A DNA stretch of 64,000 bases from Sandaracinus sp. (GTDB lineage Bacteria; Myxococcota_A; Polyangia; Polyangiales; Houyiibacteriaceae). The translations under genes and the position numbers were made by a program. Location of the stretch: contig PABA01000232.1 of assembly GCA_002699025.1 (NCBI GenBank), forward strand, positions 58,398-122,397, in the 5' to 3' direction. This document shows positions 1-7,736 of this stretch, piece after piece. The notes beneath the pieces were generated by a model. It made no database searches and was not told where the DNA came from. It worked only from the letters and a program-made list of their open reading frames with translations. Every line of letters begins with the position of its first letter. Within the stretch, counting starts at the first letter, position 1.

Positions 1-137
1 TCCGTGCGGGTCGCGCCGCCGAGCACCTCCTTCGCCTCGAGCACGCGCACCCGCCGCCCCGCCTTCGCGAGCTTCAGCGCGCAGACCAGCGCGTTGTGCC
101 CCGCGCCCACCACCAGCACGTCGTCGTCGTTCGCCAT
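1..137 (-). CDS. FAD-dependent oxidoreductase, N-terminal fragment
   Basis: Only the first 45 codons are in the window; the gene runs off the left edge. The ATG at 137 opens MANDDDVLVVGAGHNALV, a Rossmann dinucleotide-binding start (GAGHN), followed about 20 residues later by an acidic residue in VRVLEAKEVLGGATRT. GAGHN and a downstream GG are typical of the amine-oxidase/phytoene-desaturase superfamily of FAD enzymes (family knowledge). The substrate cannot be told from this fragment. FAD binding is near certain; the subfamily is a guess. Confidence 0.75.
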   Translation of the reverse strand, partial: MANDDDVLVVGAGHNALVCALKLAKAGRRVRVLEAKEVLGGATRT

Positions 138-255
138 GCGCGCGAGCCTCGCCGATCCACGTTCCGTTTTCACGCGCCGATCTCGGCCCCTGGCGGTGCC
201 TCGGCGATCCGCGATCCGCCGTCCGCTCTCCGTCGGCGACGATCGACGCGACGGC

Positions 256-373
256 GAGCGGAGGGACCGCGAGCGGAGGGACCGCGAGCGGAGGGACCGC
301 GAGCGGAGGGACCGCGAGGAGGGACCGCGAGCGGAGGGACCGCGAGCGGAGCGACCGCGAGCGGAGCGACGGG
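256..373. repeat. 15-bp GC-rich tandem repeat, 8 copies
   Basis: The unit gagcggagggaccgc is repeated head to tail from 256. The fifth copy lacks 2 bp and the last two have a g-to-c change. The array sits in the 416-bp gap between the oxidoreductase start (137) and the kinase stop (554). All forward frames through it give only Arg/Glu/Gly-rich low complexity, so I read it as non-coding. Nothing else is recognisable between 138 and 553. Confidence 0.85.
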
Positions 374-553
374 GCGAGGCCAGCCTGAGTCGTTCCCCCC
401 GGCGCGTACGACCCCGAAGCTCGGCGCGAGGCCCTTCTCCAGCCGGCGCGCCGCTCCTCCGCGAACGCGGCATGAACCGCCGACGTCGAGCGACCGCACG
501 AAGGCGGACAGCGGAACGCGGATCGTCGAGGGGTCCGCCGCCAGGCCCCCGGA

Positions 554-3418
554 TCAGTCGAGGCGCGGGTGGCGGAGCACGACCCCGCCCGCGCCGACGA
601 CGTACACGTCCCGATCCGTGCGGAGGAGGCTCTGCAGCTCGAAGTCCGTGCCGAGATCCACCTCGGCCCAGCTCCCGTCCTCGCCCCGCTCCCAGCCGGC
701 CCCCTCGCCGCCGACGGCGAGCAGGCGCCCCTCCGGGCCGGGCCCGATGGCGTGGAGCGTCGGCCCGCCCTCGCGCTCGAGCGCGCAGCCCTCCTCGTCG
801 AGCCGCCAGATGGCCCCGCCGTCGCCGACCAGCCAGGCCGCGCCCGACTCCGCGTCGCGCCAGGCCCCGCGCAGCGTCGCCTCGCCGCAGCCCTCGACGC
901 GCTCCGTCGCCGCCCCGCGCACGCGCAGCACGACCCCGTCGTCCCCGACCGCGATCGCGTCCGCCGGCGTCCCGGCCACGCCCCAGAGCCCGCCCGCGCC
1001 CTCCACCGTCGACACGCTCAGCGCTCCCGGCGCCCCGCGCAGCAGCGCCCCGCCCGCGCCCACGGCGAGCAGGAGCCCCTCGCCGCTCACGACGTCGCGC
1101 CAGCCGGCCTCGCCGCCGCCCTCGACCCGGCGCGCCGCGTCCCAGGTGATCTCCACGACCGCGCCGTGATCCCCGACGGCCACGAGCCGGTCCTCGCTGA
1201 GGAGCGTGAGCGCCGCGAGGGCCGCGTCCGTCGGCGACTCGGCGGGCTTCAGCCGGTCGTCCTCCTCGCGCAGGATCGCGCCCCAGCGGCCGACGGCGAC
1301 CAGCACGCCACCGAGCGTGCCGGCGTCGAAGAGCGTGCCCGTATGCCCCGCCGTCAACAGGCGCAGCCGGCTCTCCTCCAGCGTCGCCAAGAGGCCCCCG
1401 TCGCCCACGACCCAGGTGCGCTCGCCCTCGGCGGCGCCGATGCCGCGCAGGCCGCGCTCGCCGCCGCTCGAGAGGCGCACGCTCCGGTCGCCGGCGAGCA
1501 CCAGCACGTCCCCCTCGCTCCCGGAGGCCACGACCCGGCCACCATCGCAGGCCACGTCGGTCCAGTCCCCGTCGCCGGTGTCGTCGAGGCGCCCCCAGCG
1601 CCCCTCGCTCGCGCGCCGGAGCACGATGCCATCGTCGCCCACCGCGTAGATGGCCCCGCCGCAGCCGCCCACGGCCCGGAGCGAGGGCCCGGTCGGCCGC
1701 CGCTCGGTCACGATCTCCTCGCCGCGCACCCGCAGGACGAGCCCGCGCTGGCCGACCGCGAAGGTGTCCTCCCCCTCGACGTGCACGCCGTAGAGGTGCT
1801 CGCTGTGCCCGCTCGGGAGCGGCGTCGGCTGGAGCCCGGGCAGGCGCAGGATGGTCCCCTCGTCGCCCACGGCGATGGCGTCCGTCGTGCCGAGGGCGGC
1901 CACGTCCCGGAGGTCGCTCTCCACGCCCGTCTCGAGCGCGCGCGGCCCGGACTGGAGCATGAGCTGCACCGCTCCGTCGTCGCCGACGGCGATCACCTGC
2001 GCCGGCCCGATCCACGCGAGCGCGTGGAGATCCGCCTCGGTCCCCGTGCCCCAGCTCGAGAGCGACCCGCCCACCATGCGCCCACCGCGCCCCTCGCGGC
2101 CGACCATGGCGACCAGCCCGGGCCCACCGACGGCGACGTCGTTCCAGGTCGGCATGGCGCGCGGCAGCGGGTTCACCCAACGCCAGCCGAGCTCGGCCCC
2201 CTCGGGCACCTGCAAAGGCGCGATGCGCGGCGGTTGGGGCGTCGGGAGCGAGGGCGCCTCGACTTCTCCCCCGCCTCCGGACTCCGGGCCGACCTGCGTC
2301 GCCCACCACACCCCCGCGCCGACGAGCGCGAGCACGAGCACGCCGATGCCGATCCACTTTCCGCCGCCGCTGCTCATCGCGCGCTCCGTCTTCGCGGCCT
2401 CCTCCTCCAGGTCCGGCAGGAGGGGCTCGCCCGTGTGCGGGTCCACCGAGAGCGCCGTCGGGGCGCTCTCCATCACCGAGCCACCGAGCGCCGACGCCCG
2501 GCGCGCGGAGGTGGGCGCCGCGTCCGTCAGCCGCGGCGGGCCGTCCATCTCCGCGAAGGGAGCGAGCGCTGCCTTCACCGCGGCGCAGCTCGGGTAGCGG
2601 GCCTCCGCCGCCTTCGCGAGCATGCGCTCCACGACCGCCTCGAACGCGGGGGGCACGTCCGCCCGGTAGCGGGTGATCGGCGGCGGCGGCTCCGTGCAGA
2701 TCTTCAGGACGAGCATCGGATAGCTGCCGTCCTCGAAGGGGTGCTGCCCCGTCAGCAGCTTGAAGAGGATCACGCCGAGCGCGTAGACGTCCGCCGGGGG
2801 CCCGACCGACTTCTTCCCCTGCGCCTGCTCCGGCGACATGTAGAAGGGGGTCCCGATCGTCGTGCCCGTGCGGGTCATGAGCGAGGCGCCGTCGATGGCG
2901 TCGAGGAACTTCGAGACGCCGAAGTCGAGGAGCTTCACGCGCTCCTGCCCCGGCTCGCCGACCAGGAAGACGTTGTCGAGCTTCAGGTCCCGGTGGACGA
3001 TCCCCTTCGCGTGGGCCGCGTCGAGGGCGTCGCAGACCTGCCCGACGATGTGCACGGCGTGGGCGACGGAGAGCGGGCCGCCGTCGCGGAGGAGCTGGCC
3101 GGCGTCGCGCCCCTCGAGGAGCTCGAGGGCGATCCAGGGGTCCGGCGGCTCGAGGCCCGAGTCGAGCACGGCGACGATGTTCGGGTGGCCGATGGCGTCG
3201 GCGGCGAGCGCCTCGCGCCGGAAGCGGGTGAGGATCTCCTTGTGGCCCGCGAGGTGTGCGTGGAGGCACTTGAGGGCGACGACGCGGCCGCCCTCGGCGT
3301 CGGTGGCGCGGTAGACGGCGCCGAAGCCCCCCTCTCCGAGCACGCCCTCGATGCGGTAGCGGCCCCCGACGACCTGCCCCACCCGCGCCCGCGTCTCCTC
3401 GGAGGCCTCCTCGCCCAT
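554..3418 (-). CDS. Ser/Thr protein kinase with C-terminal propeller-like repeats
   Basis: This is a 954-aa membrane-anchored Hanks-type kinase. Residues 20-290 hold the kinase domain: P-loop GEGGFG (28-33), catalytic-fold Lys50, HRDLKLDN (142-149), DFG (165-167) and the MSPEQA activation-segment end. One membrane helix lies at about 354-373. The remaining 580 residues contain about 13 repeats of the form AVGDDGxVLR, a Gly-rich beta motif like those of YCF48/BNR-type propellers, predicted to be exoplasmic. The architecture suggests a sensor kinase whose outer propeller binds a ligand (inference). The start ATG lies 6 nt after TAGGGT (3430-3425) with no ribosome site, so the mRNA may be leaderless. 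All key kinase residues are present. Confidence 0.93.
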   Translation of the reverse strand: MGEEASEETRARVGQVVGGRYRIEGVLGEGGFGAVYRATDAEGGRVVALKCLHAHLAGHKEILTRFRREALAADAIGHPNIVAVLDSGLEPPDPWIALELLEGRDAGQLLRDGGPLSVAHAVHIVGQVCDALDAAHAKGIVHRDLKLDNVFLVGEPGQERVKLLDFGVSKFLDAIDGASLMTRTGTTIGTPFYMSPEQAQGKKSVGPPADVYALGVILFKLLTGQHPFEDGSYPMLVLKICTEPPPPITRYRADVPPAFEAVVERMLAKAAEARYPSCAAVKAALAPFAEMDGPPRLTDAAPTSARRASALGGSVMESAPTALSVDPHTGEPLLPDLEEEAAKTERAMSSGGGKWIGIGVLVLALVGAGVWWATQVGPESGGGGEVEAPSLPTPQPPRIAPLQVPEGAELGWRWVNPLPRAMPTWNDVAVGGPGLVAMVGREGRGGRMVGGSLSSWGTGTEADLHALAWIGPAQVIAVGDDGAVQLMLQSGPRALETGVESDLRDVAALGTTDAIAVGDEGTILRLPGLQPTPLPSGHSEHLYGVHVEGEDTFAVGQRGLVLRVRGEEIVTERRPTGPSLRAVGGCGGAIYAVGDDGIVLRRASEGRWGRLDDTGDGDWTDVACDGGRVVASGSEGDVLVLAGDRSVRLSSGGERGLRGIGAAEGERTWVVGDGGLLATLEESRLRLLTAGHTGTLFDAGTLGGVLVAVGRWGAILREEDDRLKPAESPTDAALAALTLLSEDRLVAVGDHGAVVEITWDAARRVEGGGEAGWRDVVSGEGLLLAVGAGGALLRGAPGALSVSTVEGAGGLWGVAGTPADAIAVGDDGVVLRVRGAATERVEGCGEATLRGAWRDAESGAAWLVGDGGAIWRLDEEGCALEREGGPTLHAIGPGPEGRLLAVGGEGAGWERGEDGSWAEVDLGTDFELQSLLRTDRDVYVVGAGGVVLRHPRLD

Positions 3419-3603
3419 GGGGCGACCCTACTACGAGCGGGGGGTCGGAGGGGCGGCGCGGTGGCGCGGGCGCGATGGGGGGCGCGCGGATGGAGGCAGC
3501 ATGGCGACCGACGGCGGTTCGCGCGTCATGGAGGCTCGAACGATCCTCGGTTCGAGCAGGAGCGGGGGAAAGGGGGCTCGCCGTTCTCCGCGGGCCGGAG
3601 CCG

Positions 3604-4128
3604 CTACGGGATGTCGAAGCTCAGCCCGCCCGTCACCACCCAGGAGCGGGAGGCGAGGGCCGAGTCCTCGGGGAGCTGGTGAAACCACTGGTGCGTGACG
3701 CGCGCCTCGAAGAAGGCGCCCTGCGCGATGGGGACGCCGAGGCCCACGGCGGCGGCCGTGACCCAGGCGACCTCCTTGTGGTTCTGCGCGAGCGTGAGCT
3801 GCGTGCGGCCCCCCGAGAGCTCGAGGAGCGGCCGGAGGTGCACGACGGGGATCTCCGGCCGGAGCGCGAGGAGGACGCCGCCGCCGAGGCCCGGGCTCTT
3901 GAGGGGCACCTCGGCGGCCATGATCTGCATGTAGCCGCCCGCCTGGAGCGGCCCGACGAGGTCGAAGGCGAAGTCCGTGCGGAGCGTCGGGTGCCAGCTG
4001 CGGTCCGCCTGATCGAGGCCGGTCGCGCCGAGCTGCACCGAGAGGGTGCCGGTGTCGGCTTCGGCGAGGGCGGGCGCGGCGAAGGTGAGCGCGAGGGCGA
4101 GGAGGGCGGGGAGTCGGCGGGTCGTCAC
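3604..4128 (-). CDS. secreted beta-barrel-like outer membrane protein
   Basis: About 174 aa. I start at the GTG at 4128 because GAGG lies 7 nt upstream and the product then begins with a clean signal peptide (VTTRRLPALLALALTFAAPALA). The mature part alternates polar and hydrophobic residues and ends in Phe-x-Ile-Pro. This fits a small outer-membrane barrel, with strands such as TLRTDFAFDLVG and WVVTGGLSFDIP. No named family was recognised. It lies 185 bp downstream of the kinase, on the same strand but in a separate unit. Confidence 0.7.
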   Translation of the reverse strand: MTTRRLPALLALALTFAAPALAEADTGTLSVQLGATGLDQADRSWHPTLRTDFAFDLVGPLQAGGYMQIMAAEVPLKSPGLGGGVLLALRPEIPVVHLRPLLELSGGRTQLTLAQNHKEVAWVTAAAVGLGVPIAQGAFFEARVTHQWFHQLPEDSALASRSWVVTGGLSFDIP

Positions 4129-4334
4129 GGGAGAACCTCGTGGGGCGGGCAGCAGCGAGCGTGCAGGGCTTCGGCGGGCCCTTGCAGGCGTTGCAGCGCC
4201 CGTACCATCGCAGTTTCGCCACGAGATCACGGAGTTTTCGGCGCACGCGCCCCGTGCTCCGCCCGGGCCTGTGAACCCTCCTTCACGGGAGAGTGCCTAC
4301 ATCCGACCACATACCGCCCGTGCTCCCCCGAAGC

Positions 4335-4423
4335 CCTCCGCAGGACTGCCGGGTAGGCGTCCGCAGGACTCCCGGGCAGACGTCCGCAGGATCCCGGGCA
4401 GACGTCCGCAGGACCCCCAGGTG
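4335..4423. repeat. 23-bp direct-repeat array, left copy
   Basis: Four imperfect copies of a 22-23 bp unit (consensus gtccgcaggactcccgggca plus 3 nt) run head to tail. The same unit recurs at 5667-5772, in the same orientation, 1.2 kb away. The core contains the palindrome cccggg. The arrays bracket the lower-GC island described at 4949-5664. Confidence 0.85.
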
Positions 4424-4433
4424 GAGACGAGCG

Positions 4434-4529
4434 ATGAGCGCGCCCAAGTGGCTGACGCACTTCGGGCTCTCGAGCTCCCCTTTCACCGAGGCCATCGCCG
4501 ACGAGGACCTCTGGGTGCCGTCGTCGCGC
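4434..4529 (+). pseudogene. remnant of an ExeA/TniB-like AAA transposition ATPase
   Basis: The ATG at 4434 opens 32 residues, starting MSAPKWLTHFGLSSSPFTEA and ending DEDLWVPSSR. This resembles the N-terminus of AAA ATPases of the ExeA/TniB/TnsC type that partner DDE transposases, which open with a FGLxxxPF...I.D..LW.P pattern (recalled family pattern, not searched). Similarity stops abruptly at a hairpin (4529-4556), and no Walker motifs follow. I read it as a 5' stub of a lost transposition gene. The identification is moderate at best. Confidence 0.45.
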
Positions 4530-4556
4530 CGGCCCGGCGGCTCGCCGCCGGGCCGG
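4529..4556. terminator. perfect 12-bp GC hairpin
   Basis: The arms ccggcccggcgg and ccgccgggccgg are perfect complements around a 4-nt loop (ctcg). There is no T-run. It marks the exact point where the ATPase remnant loses similarity. It could be a terminator or a small repeat insertion. From 4557 to 4948 I see only short repeats (two copies of a ctacgcgrtggccatc motif) and no convincing gene. Confidence 0.5.
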
Positions 4557-4948
4557 GCTCGTCGGTGGCCATCGTCCCTCGGCGCAGGCGCTGCCGCGCT
4601 ACGCGATGGCCATCGCTCGCGTGGCGTCCCGCGCGCGGGCTACGCGGTGGCCATCTCGATCCGGGCGGGCATCACGCAGCCTCGGTGATGTCCATCGATC
4701 AGGCTGCACGCCTCGCCATCGATGAGGCTGCGCGGCAACAGAGAGCTGAACCTCCCCCAGCCGCTCTCGCGCCCTGCGCGGCCCGACACCGGCTCGGGCC
4801 GCGCACTCCTCCGTCCGGCACCCGCCGAGCAGCGCCCGATCGAAGCCCCGAAGGCTCAGAACCGCCCCTGGAGGCCCCGAAACACGCCCTCCGCAGCCGC
4901 GGAGCCGTTCCCCACGGGCCCGGCATTGGCCCCTCACGACGATCCGAG

Positions 4949-5485
4949 TCAATCCTCATCACCTTCAATGTGCAGGAGAGCTCTCTCGCAGATTCTCCTC
5001 AACACGACCGTCTCTTGGAGCGAACCGTCAACCCAGTACTGCTCCACATCACACTTGCGGAAAGCGTCGAGCGCAAGCCGGACCTCCCCAGTGCGATAGA
5101 GAGCGTAGGCATGGAGAAACTGAGCCACACTCCGATATTCAGGCGCGTCATCCCGGAGCAGCCTGGAGGAGTAGTCGAGCACCATGCCCCAGCTCCCCTT
5201 TTTCGAATACCAGCGAGTCAGTGCAATCAAGAGACTCTGCTCGAGCCACGCAGCCCGGCTCCTCGCTCGTTGCACCGCCTTCGCCGCGCTCTCCGAAATC
5301 GCGATCGCTTCATCGAGTCTTCCAACCATCACGAGTGCGCGAGCCCGATCCAGAGCAACTTCCGCCAATTGCTCAGTGATCGGCTCAAGAGTTATCCACT
5401 CTGTGTCCAGAATAACAGCATCATACCGATCGGAGTCGAAGTGTCGATCCAATATTCTCATAAGACCCTCGATATCTCTACTCAT
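4949..5485 (-). CDS. hypothetical alpha-helical, TPR-like protein
   Basis: 178 aa starting at the ATG at 5485, with GGGGA 4 nt upstream; a TTG at 5500 is a weaker alternative. The product is almost wholly helical, with paired amphipathic helices such as RARALVMVGRLDEAIAISES and LHAYALYRTGEVRLALDAFR. These resemble tetratricopeptide repeats, whose usual role is protein binding (family knowledge). Its start overlaps the 3' end of the upstream 48-codon frame by 8 nt, so the two look translationally coupled. GC content and codon use are visibly lower than in all neighbours, suggesting acquisition by transfer. Function unknown. Confidence 0.7.
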   Translation of the reverse strand: MSRDIEGLMRILDRHFDSDRYDAVILDTEWITLEPITEQLAEVALDRARALVMVGRLDEAIAISESAAKAVQRARSRAAWLEQSLLIALTRWYSKKGSWGMVLDYSSRLLRDDAPEYRSVAQFLHAYALYRTGEVRLALDAFRKCDVEQYWVDGSLQETVVLRRICERALLHIEGDED

Positions 5486-5624
5486 CTGGTCCCCAGTCAA
5501 TAGCGTTGCCTCCGCAGGCTTCCGTCACCAATCCCGCAGTCATGCAGAGTCTGATAGCCGCCACAGTACCGGTCTCGTCCAGTCCGCGAGCCCCGACGGC
5601 GATTCCTATCCCCTCATCTCTCAC
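5478..5624 (-). CDS. small hypothetical protein in the lower-GC island
   Basis: 48 codons from a GTG at 5624 to the stop at 5478. The frame reads VRDEGIGIAVGARGLDETGT and ends GGNAIDWGPDE, which has normal protein composition. Its stop overlaps the start of the 178-aa gene by 8 nt, and its start overlaps the stop of the fragment at 5614-5664. No ribosome site is close, so it would depend on coupling. It could also be the 3' remainder of a longer gene. No family recognised. Confidence 0.45.
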   Translation of the reverse strand: MRDEGIGIAVGARGLDETGTVAAIRLCMTAGLVTEACGGNAIDWGPDE

Positions 5625-5664
5625 TCAAGGCGTAGGCACGCTCCCACTGCGCTTCACTGTCAAG
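5614..5664 (-). pseudogene. 3' end of a gene cut off by the repeat array
   Basis: The last 16 codons (LDSEAQWERAYALSER) read like an ordinary protein C-terminus and overlap the next frame by 11 nt. Upstream the same frame runs straight into the 23-bp repeats, where it becomes repetitive Pro/Arg/Ala sequence. I interpret this as the surviving tail of the first gene of a three-gene operon. Confidence 0.35.
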
Positions 5665-5666
5665 TG

Positions 5667-5772
5667 AGTCCGCAGGACGCCCTGCAAAGCTCCCGGGTAG
5701 GCGTCCGCAGGACTCCCGGGCAGGCGTCCGCTGGACTCCCGGGCTGGCGTCCGCAGGACTCCCGAAGTCCGC
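5667..5772. repeat. 23-bp direct-repeat array, right copy
   Basis: Three clean 23-bp copies (gtccgcaggactcccgggca plus 3 nt, with one a-to-t change) follow a degenerate copy with a 13-bp insertion. The right end is a partial unit at 5751-5772. The family and orientation match those at 4335-4423. Confidence 0.85.
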
Positions 5773-5795
5773 GAAACGGCAGGGAGAGTCCGCGC

Positions 5796-6785
5796 TCAGC
5801 GGTGCGCGACGAGGGGCGGAGCGACCGGCTCGCGGCGGTTCGGCTCGGCGAAGCGCGCGTGCACGAAGCGGCCGATGTCCGCGAAGGCCTCGCGCGCCTC
5901 CGGCAGGAACGCCCCGAAGCCGTGCCAGGCGTGGATCATCCCGTCCCACTCGCGCAGCTCGACCTCGGCGCCGTGCGCCCGGGCCCGCGCGGCGAGCTGG
6001 CGGATCTCGCTGACGAGCAGCTCCGCCCCCCCGGCGTGCACGAGCATCGGCGGCAGCCCCGTGAAGTCCGCCAGGGCAGGCGAGGCCTCCGGGTGGCTCG
6101 GGTCGGCCCCCTGGAGATAGAGGTCGCGAAAGCGCCGGAGCAGCGGCGCGCTGACGTAGTCGTAGCGCGCGTTGGTGCGGATGCTCGGCCCCTGGAGCCG
6201 CAGGTCGACCCAGGGCGAGAGCAGCACGAGCGCCCGCGGCTGCGGCGTGCCCGTCGCGCGGAGCCGCTGCGCGAGCGCGAGCGCGAGCCCCCCGCCCGCC
6301 GAGTCGCCGGCGACCACGACATCCTCCGGCGCCACGCCCGAGCGGAGCAGCGCCCCGTAGGCCCGCACGCAGTCGTCGATGGGCACCGGGAAGGGGTGCT
6401 CGGGCGCCTTTCGGTACTCGACGGCGAGCACGCGCCGCCCGGTGGAGCGCGCGAGATCCGAGAGCATGCCCCGGTGCGTCTCGGTCGAGCAGAGCGCGTA
6501 GCCGCCGCCGTGCAGGTGCAGCACGACCTCCTCGCCGCGGCGCTGGCTCGGCGTGAACCAGCGCGCGGGGAGCTCGGCCACGCGGGTGCGCCGCATCCGG
6601 ACGCCGACGGTCGGCGGCGCGAGGCGCGAGAGCCCGTTCAGCCGCGCCCGCAGCGAGGCCGCGTTCGCGCGCGAGGCCGTCCTCGCCGAGCCCCGGAGGG
6701 CCCGCGCGAGCATCTCCGTGCGCCAGGACCACGCGGGGTGGCGAGGCGCGAGGAGGAGCGGACGAGTGGGCGCGAGAGCAGCCAC
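5796..6785 (-). CDS. alpha/beta-hydrolase, HSL-type esterase/lipase
   Basis: 329 aa. Motifs of the hormone-sensitive-lipase (family IV) esterases are present: oxyanion-hole HGGGY at 92-96, nucleophile elbow GDSAGG with Ser162, and a late histidine at 275 in DGMIHAWHGF. The acid residue normally found in a G-x-D-x-L stretch is read here as GGAELLVSE, so Glu255 may replace the usual Asp. The first 50 residues are Arg/Ala-rich. It would hydrolyse short acyl esters (family knowledge). It is not in an obvious operon. Its 3' end lies 24 bp from the right repeat array. Confidence 0.88.
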   Translation of the reverse strand: MAALAPTRPLLLAPRHPAWSWRTEMLARALRGSARTASRANAASLRARLNGLSRLAPPTVGVRMRRTRVAELPARWFTPSQRRGEEVVLHLHGGGYALCSTETHRGMLSDLARSTGRRVLAVEYRKAPEHPFPVPIDDCVRAYGALLRSGVAPEDVVVAGDSAGGGLALALAQRLRATGTPQPRALVLLSPWVDLRLQGPSIRTNARYDYVSAPLLRRFRDLYLQGADPSHPEASPALADFTGLPPMLVHAGGAELLVSEIRQLAARARAHGAEVELREWDGMIHAWHGFGAFLPEAREAFADIGRFVHARFAEPNRREPVAPPLVAHR

Positions 6786-7032
6786 GAAACCCGTTCTACA
6801 CGCCCCGGAAACGGGCGTCCAAGAACGCGAAGCGAAGCGATTTCAAGCACTTACGACGACGCGCCGGCTCGTCCCCCGCTGCCGACGGCTCGCCCCGGCC
6901 TCACGACGGCTCGCGGACCCGATTGTTCGTGAGAAGACTCACGCCGTCGGCGAGAGAACGACCAAGAGCGGCAAGAAACGGCCGAAACGCCCCCTTCGGC
7001 CCGCCATCCGCCCGCGCAGCCGCCGATCGGCC

Positions 7033-7458
7033 TCAGTCGCACTCGTCGGCGACCCGCTCCCGCGCTCGGCTGCAGCGCACGTCCGCGTCATCGCACCGCG
7101 CCGCCGCCTCCGGGTGCTCCTCCGCGATCCCGCAGATCCGCTCGGCCAGCTCGCAGATCCGATCCCGCAGCTCGTACGCCAGGTCGCAGTCCCCCGACGA
7201 GAGCGCCTCCCCGAAGCCCGCCTCGTCCTCCCCGAGCGCCTGGTCGAGCTCCGCCAGCTCCTGCTGCCACGCCACCATCGGCTGCGCCTCGGGACCCTCC
7301 ACCGCGCCGCCCATCGGCTCGGCCGCCTCCTCCTGACCGCCGCTCTCCTCCGCCGCCTCGACGTCCTCCGCCTGCCGCCCCGGCGCCGCGCACCCGCTCA
7401 CGCCCAGCACGAGCCCCAGCGCGACGATCCCTCTCCACTGCTCTCGCCCACGTCCCAT
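7033..7458 (-). CDS. small Cys-containing lipoprotein
   Basis: 141 aa from the ATG at 7458, preceded by GGAGG at 5-nt spacing. The signal peptide ends in lipobox VSGC (Cys23), so export and lipidation are predicted. The middle is Glu/Gln-rich. The C-terminal 50 residues are helical with regularly placed Cys (CDLAYELRDRICELAERICG, then RCDDADVRC), suggesting a disulfide-braced helical bundle. No family name. The 278-bp gap upstream to kamA holds a short AT-richer patch (about 7560-7620) but no gene I can support. Confidence 0.75.
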   Translation of the reverse strand: MGRGREQWRGIVALGLVLGVSGCAAPGRQAEDVEAAEESGGQEEAAEPMGGAVEGPEAQPMVAWQQELAELDQALGEDEAGFGEALSSGDCDLAYELRDRICELAERICGIAEEHPEAAARCDDADVRCSRARERVADECD

Positions 7459-7701
7459 CGCGACCTCCCGGCGCACCGCGCCCGCCGTCGGCATACACCA
7501 TGCGAGCCCTCCCCCTTCCACCCCCGCACGCACGAAGCGCCACTTTGCGGCCACCGCGCCGAACGCTGTAAAGCTGTAAATCCTCGACCCCGCCATTCGT
7601 GAAGTCCCTTTTGCAGAGGCCGATCAGGCGGCAGCCACACACCCCGGGCGCGCCCCGAGCGACGGCCTCCCGCCCCGCCTCGCGCCACGCTTTGTAAACG
7701 C

Positions 7702-7729
7702 TTGCCCTCGCCCCGCCGAGGACTAAGCT
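7702..7729 (+). promoter_or_regulatory. sigma-70-type promoter of kamA
   Basis: TTGCCC (7702-7707), a 16-bp spacer and TAAGCT (7724-7729). The -10 box ends 7 nt before the kamA ATG, so transcription would start at or next to the start codon. Confidence 0.55.
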
Positions 7730-7736
7730 CGCGCCG

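Noticed and set aside
569..3682. Long open frame (over 1000 codons) on the plus strand, opposite the kinase gene
   Set aside because: It mirrors the third-position GC bias of the kinase gene, has Arg/Ala/Pro-heavy composition and no domain. The minus-strand frame has all kinase motifs.
4227..4460. A 77-codon minus-strand frame over the left repeat array
   Set aside because: It only translates the repeats (Pro/Ala/Gly/Arg) and has no ribosome site.
4335..5772. The 23-bp repeats as a CRISPR array
   Set aside because: Copies are directly adjacent without unique spacers, and no cas genes are nearby.
7560..7620. AT-richer patch between the lipoprotein and kamA as a possible tRNA or small RNA
   Set aside because: No cloverleaf could be formed and there is no CCA end or T-loop consensus; only short direct repeats (ctgtaaa) are seen.
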